Shown here piece by piece: positions 8,679-16,858 of a stretch of 64,000 nt of DNA (position 1 is the stretch's first letter; each line of letters opens with the position of its first letter). The notes below the pieces were generated by a model that did no database searches, was not told the DNA's origin, and saw nothing but the letters and a program-made list of their open reading frames with translations. Source of the DNA: Adhaeribacter aerolatus. Lineage in GTDB: Bacteria > Bacteroidota > Bacteroidia > Cytophagales > Hymenobacteraceae. The stretch lies in NCBI RefSeq assembly GCF_007991635.1, contig NZ_BJYS01000006.1:140007-204006 (forward strand). Reading direction: 5' to 3'. The position numbers and the translations under genes are program-made.

Positions 8679-9193
8679 AAATGTAAAAAAGAAAATATTA
8701 AGCTAAAGTTCAAATTGCAGTGGTAAGAAAAGGCTTATTTCTGGTAAAATCATGAATATTTTATCTGTCTATCTTTTGAAAGATTCCATCTTTCAATGCA
8801 CGGGTGCTAACTATGCTTAGAGGTCTAAGAAGCCTCCCGGCCGGCGAGCCCCGTTTGGCCACTCGGGCTGTCTAAGCTTGTTTTCCTCCTCCGTCGGAAT
8901 GCTGCGCACCACAACCTTAGAAGGCCCTCGCTGTCCAAACTGCTGTAGTTTGCTGCGTAGCTTGTGCTTTTCTAAGCCTAAATTATTTTTAAAAATTAAT
9001 TAACAAGCTAGCCCAACAACGCTATTCTGCTAGATTCCGGTTCGGCCGAACTCCTTCCCTAATTTAGGGAAGGTGCCCGGAGGGCGGAAGGGTTAAATAC
9101 CTCCAGAAGAAAAGCAAGGGTTCGCCGCAAAGGTGAAAACTATCGAATGGAATAAACTCAACTATCTAAAGAACAATCTAATACTCTAAATTC
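8679..9193. other. 515-bp gap with a GC-rich block and a repeat-like palindrome
   Basis: No convincing gene. Contents: a small hairpin TTGAAAGA/TCTTTCAA (8776-8796), a non-coding stretch at about 8815-8985 clearly richer in G+C than other intergenic DNA here, and at 9053-9094 a palindrome plus tail that resembles the end of the MITE-like element at 45312-45515. The CstA gene ends at 9194 on the far side. Confidence 0.5.
9053..9094. repeat. Short palindromic repeat copy, related to the 45312-45515 element
   Basis: CCTTCCCTAA-T-TTAGGGAAGG (9053-9073) is a perfect 10-bp inverted repeat with one central base. The adjoining 9069-9094 matches 45511-45536 at 21 of 26 positions, with four of the five differences G/A. 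It looks like the two ends of the larger element joined without the middle. Confidence 0.5.
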
Positions 9194-10642
9194 CTAAACA
9201 GTCTCCAACTTTACCTTTTGTTTATCCCGCACCCGGTAAACTTTAAGCAGGGTAATAATTAAAAGCACCAGGGCTACGACCACACCCGCTGTATAAGCAA
9301 TTTCAACCGGGAGGCTAAACCCTTCGGGGGCTACTAAAATATAAGCGGTTACCACGGCACTCATAAAAACCGCCGGCACCAGCGATACCCAGAAATTCTT
9401 TTTCTCCCCAATCAGGTAAGCCGTCACCATCCACAACACTACGGTAGCCAAGGTTTGGTTGGTCCAGGCAAAATACCGCCAGACCGTACCAAAATCAATA
9501 AAGGTTAAAGCTAGGCCGGCCGCAAATAACGGAATACTAATGAGCAGGCGGTTGCGGAAGGAAGCCTGATTGGATTTCAGAAAATCAGCAACGATTAATC
9601 GGGCACTCCGGAAAGCGGTATCGCCGGAAGTAATAGGCGCGGCTACCACCCCCAACAATGCCAGAAATCCACCTAATTTTCCTAAGAGTGAATTAGATAT
9701 TTCGTTTACCACAAAGGCCGCATTGCCGTTTTGTTGGGTCATTACCTCATTTAATTCCCGTACGCCGCCAAAAAAGCTCATACTAATAGCCGCCCAGATT
9801 AAAGCCAGCACGCCTTCGGTAATCATGGCGCCATAAAAAATGGTACGCCCTTGCTTCTCGTTGGTCATGCAGCGGGCCATCATCGGCGACTGCGAAGCAT
9901 GAAAACCCGAAATAGCCCCACAGGCAATGGTCACAAAAACCATCGGAAAAATAGGAAACTGGGCCGGGTTCACGTGCAGGTTACTTAAATTTGCCGTACT
10001 TATTTCGGGAATGGCCAAGCCATTTTTCAGCATTACTACGGTAATACCCACGGCCATAAACAACAAGGCAAAACCAAACAGCGGGTATATTTTCCCGATT
10101 AATTTATCGATGGGCAGAACCGTAGAAAGAATATAATAAACAAAAATCAGGCTTATCCAAAGGGCCATGTTGCCGGAGCCGGTCATACTATCCAGAATTT
10201 TGGCCGGCCCCATTATAAATACGGCGCCTACCATAATCATCAAAAGCAAGGTAAACAGGCGCATAAACTGTTTCATGCCGTTGCCTAAATAATAGCCGGT
10301 AAGTTCGGTAATGCTTTCGCCTTTATGCCGCAACGACAGCATGCCCGAAAAATAATCGTGCACCCCACCGGCAAAAATCGAACCCAGCACAATCCAGATA
10401 AACGCCATTGGCCCCCACATGGCACCGGCTACCGCCCCGAAAATAGGCCCCAGCCCGGCAATATTCAGAAACTGGATCAGGAATATCTTCCAGGCCGGCA
10501 TGGGCACAAAGTCTACCCCATCGGTCATGGTCAGGGCTGGTGTCGGGCGTTCGGGTTTAATCCCGAATATGCGCTCTATTACTTTCGAATACAGAAAATA
10601 TCCGACCACTAAGGCAACAACAGAAAGACAGAATGAAATCAT
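9194..10642 (-). CDS. cstA: CstA-family carbon starvation/peptide-pyruvate carrier
   Basis: 482 residues with about 12-13 hydrophobic segments. The family signatures are at residues 55-110: FLIQFLNIAGLGPIFGAVAG and GSIFAGGVHDYFSGMLSLRH. Further on, GAISGFHASQSPMMARCMTN is also typical of CstA. Escherichia coli CstA and YjiY (BtsT) are about 700 residues and transport peptides or pyruvate. This shorter form is common in Bacteroidota. It is separated from the FAD oxidoreductase gene upstream by a good terminator (10664-10707), so it is probably its own transcript. Transported substrate here is inferred only from the family. Confidence 0.88.
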   Translation of the reverse strand: MISFCLSVVALVVGYFLYSKVIERIFGIKPERPTPALTMTDGVDFVPMPAWKIFLIQFLNIAGLGPIFGAVAGAMWGPMAFIWIVLGSIFAGGVHDYFSGMLSLRHKGESITELTGYYLGNGMKQFMRLFTLLLMIMVGAVFIMGPAKILDSMTGSGNMALWISLIFVYYILSTVLPIDKLIGKIYPLFGFALLFMAVGITVVMLKNGLAIPEISTANLSNLHVNPAQFPIFPMVFVTIACGAISGFHASQSPMMARCMTNEKQGRTIFYGAMITEGVLALIWAAISMSFFGGVRELNEVMTQQNGNAAFVVNEISNSLLGKLGGFLALLGVVAAPITSGDTAFRSARLIVADFLKSNQASFRNRLLISIPLFAAGLALTFIDFGTVWRYFAWTNQTLATVVLWMVTAYLIGEKKNFWVSLVPAVFMSAVVTAYILVAPEGFSLPVEIAYTAGVVVALVLLIITLLKVYRVRDKQKVKLETV

Positions 10643-10663
10643 AGCAAAGGTTGGTGGATAAGT

Positions 10664-10707
10664 AAAAAATTAGCCCAAAGTAAGCATTTTAAACTTTACT
10701 TTGGGCT
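10664..10707 (-). terminator. Rho-independent terminator after the first FAD oxidoreductase gene
   Basis: AGCCCAAAGTAA (10672-10683) and TTACTTTGGGCT (10696-10707) form a perfect 12-bp stem with a 12-nt loop. Read on minus it is followed by TAATTTTTTA, a proper U-tract. It begins 15 bp after the stop codon at 10722. Confidence 0.8.
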
Positions 10708-10721
10708 TTAACCGTATATTT

Positions 10722-12410
10722 CTACAAGGCTTTTTTCGGCTGACTCAGAATTTGCTTATCCTGCTCCAAACGGGCTTTCAGTTGCTCGTAATCCAAATCC
10801 TGTACGGCAATATTTTTGTCTATGGCCATGGCTGCGGCGGTAGCGGCACTTTGTCCCAGAATCATAAATACCGGTTCCATGCGGATAGAACCGTAAGCAA
10901 TGTGGGAACTTGATACGCAAACCGGCACCAATAAATTCTCGCATTCAGCTTTCTTCGGAATGATGGCGCCGTAGCTAATCTGGTAAGGATTTTTTAGATG
11001 AATACCAATATCACCTTCGTTTTGCACGTAGCCATCGGGCTTTACGTAGCGCTGAATATTGTGGGAATCTAAAGAATAAGAGCCCATGCCTACCGGGTTA
11101 GGAACCGGTTTCTTGCCCACCGTTTCGTTTTCCGTCATGACATAATCGCTTACCATGCGGCGGGCTTCGCGCACGTAAATCTGGTGCGGCCAGTTGCCGT
11201 TGTCTTTAAACTCGTCTTTGGCCAGGCCCCAGGTTTTTAGTTCCTGCTGCATATCGGCCGGCACCCGCGAATCGGTGGTCATGAAATACATTAAGCCTTT
11301 CTGGTAGTTTTCGTGCTCTTTAATTATTTCGCGCCGCCGCTCATAACTAGCTTCCGGGTAATCCCAGTTCATCCCAATATAGTCGGTGCTGACCGGGCCG
11401 TGGTTGTTGGTATCGGTTTTGCGGTTCGGTATTGGGTCGAATTTGCGGAATAATTCGCGCCAGCCGGAGGCGAAAACACGACCTAATAATTCGTACCGGG
11501 CCGGGTCGTAGCCTTCCGGCTTTGGGAAAGGCACCCGGTTGTCGGGGTGGTTCGAGAGGCACATCCGGAAGTTATACGCCTGTACTTTCTTATCACCTTC
11601 TCCTTTCACGCCGGGGTCTTCGGCCGAGATGAGCGGCAACAAGCCGCTGCTTTTATCGCCGGGCGTTTTATAGGGGTCGATGTTGGTTTTAAAATAATGG
11701 TCGTGGTGCAGCACGCCGGTTTGCACCCCATTGTATTCTTCGCCGTACAAACTGTTGGCTTCGCGGCCCACGTGGTAACTCACCCCGGCCGCCGCCATTA
11801 AATCGCCTTCGTAGGTAGCATCGATAAACATTTTACCGGTAAAGGTTTTACCGCTGAGGGTTTGAATAGAACTAATTTTTCCGTTCTCTTTTTTCACGCC
11901 GGTTTCCCGGTTCAGCCACTCATCGCGAAAAATTTTTAATTTGTTTTCCTTTACAAAATCCTCGAACACGGCCTCGGCGGCATGCGGCTCAAATATCCAC
12001 ATGGTGCGTTCACTGCCGTCAATGGCTGGGGTGCCCTGGCCTTTGTTACCGTACTCCTCTTGCTTCTGCCATTGCCAGGCATCTGCTTTCTGATAATGCA
12101 TGTAAATGCGGTGGTAAAACTCCCGGGCCAACCCACCAATTACTTCTTTTTTGCCCGTATCAGTAAAGCCCAAACCACCCGACGATAAACCGCCCAGGTG
12201 TTTATCCGGTGATACCACCAGTACCGATTTGCCCATGCGGGCGGCTTGCACGGCAGCCGTTATAGCAGCGGAATTGCCGCCATACACAATTACATCGGCC
12301 TGATAAGTCTGGTCGTCTGCCTGGTTTTTGTTCCGGGCCGCATCTCCCGCACAGGAAAACAAGCCCATACAGAAGAGTAAACAGATAACATAAAGTTGAT
12401 TTTTTAGCAT
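10722..12410 (-). CDS. Exported FAD-dependent oxidoreductase (lipoprotein)
   Basis: 562 residues. Lipoprotein signal with lipobox LFSC (Cys20). A Rossmann FAD-binding motif follows directly (ADVIVYGGNSAAITAAVQAA, then KHLGGLSSGGLGFTD), typical of the FAD-dependent oxidoreductase family PF12831. The C-terminal half has conserved REARRMVSDYVM and IAYGSIRMEPVFMILGQSAA. It is clearly paralogous to the products of 12506-14521 and 14646-16712, sharing these motifs, but it ends after the oxidoreductase domain and lacks their C-terminal golvesin-like domain. It is also the only one of the three with a lipobox. The acceptor and substrate are unknown. Being next to a SusC/SusD pair suggests a role on an imported carbohydrate (inference). 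Confidence 0.9.
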   Translation of the reverse strand: MLKNQLYVICLLFCMGLFSCAGDAARNKNQADDQTYQADVIVYGGNSAAITAAVQAARMGKSVLVVSPDKHLGGLSSGGLGFTDTGKKEVIGGLAREFYHRIYMHYQKADAWQWQKQEEYGNKGQGTPAIDGSERTMWIFEPHAAEAVFEDFVKENKLKIFRDEWLNRETGVKKENGKISSIQTLSGKTFTGKMFIDATYEGDLMAAAGVSYHVGREANSLYGEEYNGVQTGVLHHDHYFKTNIDPYKTPGDKSSGLLPLISAEDPGVKGEGDKKVQAYNFRMCLSNHPDNRVPFPKPEGYDPARYELLGRVFASGWRELFRKFDPIPNRKTDTNNHGPVSTDYIGMNWDYPEASYERRREIIKEHENYQKGLMYFMTTDSRVPADMQQELKTWGLAKDEFKDNGNWPHQIYVREARRMVSDYVMTENETVGKKPVPNPVGMGSYSLDSHNIQRYVKPDGYVQNEGDIGIHLKNPYQISYGAIIPKKAECENLLVPVCVSSSHIAYGSIRMEPVFMILGQSAATAAAMAIDKNIAVQDLDYEQLKARLEQDKQILSQPKKAL

Positions 12411-12462
12411 GGAAAAAGTTTTAAAGGATTATCGTACTTAATTAAATTTCTATTTTGATTTT

Positions 12463-12485
12463 GCCTGGGCTGCATTTGGCCAGGC
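12463..12485 (-). terminator. Weak hairpin between FAD oxidoreductase genes
   Basis: GCCTGG (12463-12468) and CCAGGC (12480-12485) with an 11-nt loop, 20 bp past the stop of the upstream gene. On minus it is followed by AAAATCAAAATAG, not a U-run, so it may be a processing or stability hairpin rather than a terminator. Confidence 0.3.
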
Positions 12486-12505
12486 TTAAGATTTATTACC
12501 AGCAG

Positions 12506-14521
12506 TTAAGGCGCCGGCACTAATAATATGGCATCGGCTACTACCACGCCATCGGCATCTTTATTTGATATTTTAACAAAGGCCTGGTTACCTTGGGCAA
12601 AGTTATAAGTACCCAAAGAAGCCCACTCGCCGGAGGTTTGGCCTACCACCTGAATATCGGCTTTGTTAATAGAAATATCTTTCTGCTGTTTGCCGTCGAA
12701 AATCTGGAGATGGGTTCGGGTGCTCGCATTCGGGAGTTTCGGGAAATAAGCATACACCTGGTACCGGCCCGCTTTGCTGATTGTGGGCGTAAATTGTACG
12801 GCCTGGGTTCCGGAGGCATTTGCTTCACTGGTAAAATAGGTTGGGCCGTAACCACCTTTGTTATTCGTAGCCCACGAACCGGTTACTTTGGTGGTTTGGG
12901 TATTATCGTTATCTACCAGTATTTCGGGCGTGCTGCCATCGGCCAGCGGATTAGCGGCTAACCTTGCCTGCAGCTTTTTAATATCCACCTGTTGCACGGG
13001 TTGTTTGGCATCAATGGCCATACTGGCTGCAACGGCTGCCGACTGGCCGAGTACCATAAATACCGGCTCCATCCGGATAGAACCATAAGCAATGTGCGTG
13101 GCCGATAAGCAAACCGGCACGAATAAATTAGCAGCGTCTTTTTGCTTGGGAATAATGGCGCGGTACGAGATAGGATACGGCCCAAAACCACCTTCTTCTA
13201 CGTTCCCTTCGTTTTTAACCATGCCATTTACGACCTGCCGGTCGCAGTTATGCGAGTCCATGGTATAAGCCGCCATACCCACGCCATCCTGTACCACCTC
13301 GCGGCCTTGGCAATGGTGCTGGGTCATCACCAGTTCACCGACCATGCGCCGGGCTTCGCGCACATAAAGCTGATGCGTCCAGTGGCCGTTTTTGGTGTAT
13401 TCGTCTTTCGGATAGCCCCACTTTTTCATCTCGGCCCGGATGTGTTCCGGTACCCGCGGGTCGTTGCCCACAAAATACAACAGGCCTTTGGTGTAATCTA
13501 CGTGCTCGTTCCAGATTTTGGCCCTCGTGGCATAGTCGGCCTCGGGGTAATCCCAGTTCATGCCAATCATGTCGGTCGAGAAACCGTTGCGGTTATTAAT
13601 ATCGGTTTTGCCGTTGGGCATCAGGCTCCAGATAAAGCCACTGCTTAAAGCAGTCCAGGGCTTTTTCTCCATTAACCGGACTAATAATTCGTACTTCTTT
13701 GGATCGTAATTGGCCGGCTGGGTAATGGGCACCTGGTTTCCGGGTACATTGGTCAGGGCAATCCGGAAATTGTAAGCCTGCACTTTTTTATCGCCGCTGC
13801 CCGCCGGTTTTAGTTCGGAATTATGAATGCCCCATAATAAACCGCTTTTGGGGTCGCCGGGTACCACGTAGGGGTCAATACCGTCCGGAAACTGGTGGCC
13901 ATTCATCAGCTGCACGCCGTTAAAAGTTTCGTTGTACTGGCTGTTGGCTTCGCGGCCTACGGTATACGATACGCCCGCCCGGGCCATTAAATCGCCCTCG
14001 TAGGTGCAATCCATAAACATTTTGGCCCGTACAATTTTATTCGTGGCGGCTTGGGGCTGAGCAGCATTTTCGAGCGTAATTTCTTTAATCAGGTTCCCGT
14101 TCTTTTGCACGCGTGTGATCCGGTTTTCGTACAGTACATTTACCTGGCCGCGCTTAATATACTCCTGAAATAGCGCTTCCGCCACCTTGGGTTCGAAAGT
14201 CCATTGTTCAAATTTGCCGTAGTGTTGCCCAATACGCCGGTAAAAATCGCGGGCCAAACCGGTAATAGCGTATTTATTTCCAATATCGGTATAACCCAGT
14301 CCGCCCGAACTCATGCCGCCCAGATGGCGGCCCGGCTCAATCAGCAAAACGCTTTTACCCATTTTTTTAGCCGTATAAGCGGCAATTACGCCCGCCGAGG
14401 TACCACCGTAAATACAAATATCTACCTCGGTTATATTTTTATTCTGGGCCCGCAACGGTACGGTAAGTGTAGTAAAAATAAGCAGTACCAGCGGAATAAT
14501 TAAAAAAGATAATTTTCTCAT
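12506..14521 (-). CDS. Exported FAD-dependent oxidoreductase with golvesin-like C-terminal domain
   Basis: 671 residues. A Sec signal peptide ends near residue 25 (LTVPLRAQ). The FAD motif is VDICIYGGTSAGVIAAYTAK, followed by PGRHLGGMSSGGLGYTDIG. The body matches the oxidoreductases on either side (REARRMVGELVMTQHH; IAYGSIRMEPVFMVLGQSAA). The last 130 or so residues are a beta-sandwich of the golvesin C-terminal/xanthan lyase-associated type: EILVDNDNTQTTKVTGSW, AGRYQVYAYFPKL, GEWASLGTYNFAQG, VVADAILLVP. Such domains are thought to bind polysaccharide. It is a tandem duplicate of 14646-16712. The function is inferred to be periplasmic or surface oxidation of a sugar, with substrate unknown. 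Confidence 0.9.
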   Translation of the reverse strand: MRKLSFLIIPLVLLIFTTLTVPLRAQNKNITEVDICIYGGTSAGVIAAYTAKKMGKSVLLIEPGRHLGGMSSGGLGYTDIGNKYAITGLARDFYRRIGQHYGKFEQWTFEPKVAEALFQEYIKRGQVNVLYENRITRVQKNGNLIKEITLENAAQPQAATNKIVRAKMFMDCTYEGDLMARAGVSYTVGREANSQYNETFNGVQLMNGHQFPDGIDPYVVPGDPKSGLLWGIHNSELKPAGSGDKKVQAYNFRIALTNVPGNQVPITQPANYDPKKYELLVRLMEKKPWTALSSGFIWSLMPNGKTDINNRNGFSTDMIGMNWDYPEADYATRAKIWNEHVDYTKGLLYFVGNDPRVPEHIRAEMKKWGYPKDEYTKNGHWTHQLYVREARRMVGELVMTQHHCQGREVVQDGVGMAAYTMDSHNCDRQVVNGMVKNEGNVEEGGFGPYPISYRAIIPKQKDAANLFVPVCLSATHIAYGSIRMEPVFMVLGQSAAVAASMAIDAKQPVQQVDIKKLQARLAANPLADGSTPEILVDNDNTQTTKVTGSWATNNKGGYGPTYFTSEANASGTQAVQFTPTISKAGRYQVYAYFPKLPNASTRTHLQIFDGKQQKDISINKADIQVVGQTSGEWASLGTYNFAQGNQAFVKISNKDADGVVVADAILLVPAP

Positions 14522-14645
14522 AAAGCTTTTTATAAAAAGTAAAAAGTTCTAACTGTTTAAGTCAAAGGCACACCTAACTGCCTATTCTTTTTCGGGGTAA
14601 GCTGCTGCTGATGGCCTGAAATATTGGTCCGAGCGCAGCGGCGTA

Positions 14646-16712
14646 TTATTTTACCGGCACTAAAATTACTGCATCGGCTATCACCACCCCATCAGCACCT
14701 TTGTTCGATATTTCAACGTAGGCATTTTTACCTTTGGTAAATCTGTAGGTACCCAAAGAAGCCCACTCGCCCGAAGACAAGCCTATTTCTTTAACATCGG
14801 CCGTTTTTAAAATAATATTATTTTCTTTTTTACCATCGAATATGGTAATGGCCGTTTGGTTGGTCCGGTTTTCTATTTTGGGCAGGTAGGTATAAATTTG
14901 GTATTTACCGCTTTTGGTAATAGCCGGCGAATATTTAACTCCTTTGATCTCGCCAGCTGGCGCATCGGCCTGGAACCGGTTACGTCCGTAGCCGCCTCTG
15001 GCCGTCACCCACGAACCGGTTACCTTTACCTGGCTGTTATCATCATTATCAACCAGTATTTCGGGTGGGCGGTTATCTACCAGAGGATTTTGGGTTAAGC
15101 GCTGCTGCAGCCTGGCTACATCTACCTGCTGCACCGGCACTTTGGCATCAATGGCCATAACGGCTGCCGTAGCCGCCGACTGGCCCAACACCATAAACAC
15201 CGGTTCCATCCGGATAGAACCGTAAGCAATATGCGAAGCCGACAAACAGACCGGCACTAATAAATTGGCGCACTCGGCACGTTTGGGGGTTATTGCCCGG
15301 TAAGCAATCGGGTACGGGTAACTAACCGATTTCTGCACGTCGCCTTCATTTTTCACCATACCGTTTACCACCACGCGCTGAATATTATGCGAATCCATGC
15401 CGTAAGCCGCCATACCCACTACATCCGGCACCACCTCAGCGCCTTCACAGTGTTTCTGGGTCATGACCACTTCGCCAATCATCCGGCGGGCCTCCCGCAC
15501 GTACAATTGGTTCGGAAAACCACCGGTTTCTTTAAATTCATCTTTTGGGTAACCCCAGGTCTGCATTTCCTGGCGAATGGGCGCGGGTACCCGCGGATCG
15601 TGGCTCACGAAGTAAAGCAAGCCTTTGGTATAGTCTTCGTGCGCCTGCCAGATTTGCTGGCGGGTTCCGTAATCGGCTTCCGGGTAATCGTAATTCATCC
15701 CGATCATATCCGTAGAAAAACCGCCGAAATTATTAAAGTCAGTTTTGCCGTTGGGCATGTTTTTAATGAGAAAGCCGCCGGTGTGCTGCACCTTTAACTG
15801 GCCGTCCGGCGTTTTGCTGGTGGTAAAATTACTGTGGATGGTTTTCCAGGATTCTTTGGCTATATTCCGGGCCAGTAATTCGTAATGGGCCGGATTATAA
15901 TTGGCCGGCTGGGTAAACGGAATCAGGTTGTTTTTATCCTGGGTCAGGCAAAGCCGGAAATTATAAGCCTGTACTTTTTTGTCGCCGGTACCGGTTGGGG
16001 ACAACAATTCGGGGCTGATGCCCCACAGCAAACCGCTTTCGGGATCGCCGGGTACTTCATAAGGGTCTACGCCATCCGAAAATTGGTGAAAGTCAGCAAC
16101 CTGGACGCCATTGTACGTTTCGCCGTATTGCGCATTGCTTTCCCGCCCTACGGTATACGATACGCCCGCCCGGGCCATCAGGTCGCCTTCGTAGGTACAA
16201 TCCATAAACATTTTGGCTTTTACCGTCAGGTCGTTGGTACGCACGGGAGTTTGGGCATCTTCCAGTACAATTTCCCGAATCCATTCGCCTTCTTTCTTCA
16301 CCCCGGTTACCCGGCGGCTTTTCATAATGTCTAATTTTCCTTCCCGGATAAAATCGGCAAAAACTTTTTCGGCCACGTGGGGTTCAAAAGTCCATTGCTC
16401 AAACTTGCCGTAATAGCTGCCGATGCGACGGTAGAAGTTTTTGGCCAAACCGGTTACCGCGTATTTATTGCCAATATCGGTTGCACCCAAACCGCCGGTA
16501 GTCATGCCCCCAACAAATTTACCGGGTTCAATCAGCAACACACTTTTGCCCATTTTTTTGGCAGTGTAAGCGGCTATAATACCGGCCGAGGTGCCGCCAT
16601 AAATACAAATATCTACTTCGGTAACTTTTTTCTGCTGGGCCCATGCAGACCCGTTTATAAAAATTAAGCTGAGGGAGAAAATAAATAAAAAAAGCTGTTT
16701 TGCTGCAATCAT
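14646..16712 (-). CDS. Exported FAD-dependent oxidoreductase with golvesin-like C-terminal domain (paralogue)
   Basis: 688 residues, with the same domain order as its neighbour: signal peptide (FINGSAWAQ), FAD motif VDICIYGGTSAGIIAAYTAK, PGKFVGGMTTGGLGATDIG, catalytic-domain motifs REARRMIGEVVMTQKHCEG and IAYGSIRMEPVFMVLGQSAA, and a C-terminal golvesin-like domain (EILVDNDDNSQVKVTGSW to VVIADAVILVPVK). It differs from the neighbour by an insertion of about 15 residues near residue 300 (TTSKTPDGQLKVQHTGGF). It is the first oxidoreductase after the SusD gene, separated from it by 146 bp containing a stem-loop, so expression relative to SusC/SusD is probably stepped down. Confidence 0.9.
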   Translation of the reverse strand: MIAAKQLFLFIFSLSLIFINGSAWAQQKKVTEVDICIYGGTSAGIIAAYTAKKMGKSVLLIEPGKFVGGMTTGGLGATDIGNKYAVTGLAKNFYRRIGSYYGKFEQWTFEPHVAEKVFADFIREGKLDIMKSRRVTGVKKEGEWIREIVLEDAQTPVRTNDLTVKAKMFMDCTYEGDLMARAGVSYTVGRESNAQYGETYNGVQVADFHQFSDGVDPYEVPGDPESGLLWGISPELLSPTGTGDKKVQAYNFRLCLTQDKNNLIPFTQPANYNPAHYELLARNIAKESWKTIHSNFTTSKTPDGQLKVQHTGGFLIKNMPNGKTDFNNFGGFSTDMIGMNYDYPEADYGTRQQIWQAHEDYTKGLLYFVSHDPRVPAPIRQEMQTWGYPKDEFKETGGFPNQLYVREARRMIGEVVMTQKHCEGAEVVPDVVGMAAYGMDSHNIQRVVVNGMVKNEGDVQKSVSYPYPIAYRAITPKRAECANLLVPVCLSASHIAYGSIRMEPVFMVLGQSAATAAVMAIDAKVPVQQVDVARLQQRLTQNPLVDNRPPEILVDNDDNSQVKVTGSWVTARGGYGRNRFQADAPAGEIKGVKYSPAITKSGKYQIYTYLPKIENRTNQTAITIFDGKKENNIILKTADVKEIGLSSGEWASLGTYRFTKGKNAYVEISNKGADGVVIADAVILVPVK

Positions 16713-16751
16713 GATGAATATTCAGGTAGGTGATAATTTAAAATATATTCA

Positions 16752-16791
16752 GTTGCTGTCCCGGTGCCCTTAGCAGGACCGCGACAGCAAC
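16752..16791 (-). terminator. Stem-loop after the SusD gene
   Basis: GTTGCTGTCCCGGT (16752-16765) and ACCGCGACAGCAAC (16778-16791) pair over 14 bp with one mismatch. The sequence after it on minus is TGAATATATTTTAAATT, without a continuous U-tract. The position after a SusC/SusD pair and before enzyme genes suggests partial termination or transcript stabilisation. Confidence 0.55.
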
Positions 16792-16858
16792 CTAATAAAA
16801 TAATTATTACGGAACCAGTATGGCGCGACCGGCAAAATCAAGGTCGGGCGCTATTATT

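Noticed and set aside
12643..16667. Many antisense frames across the FAD oxidoreductase genes
   Set aside because: They lie on the complementary strand of well-supported coding sequence and have no domain features.
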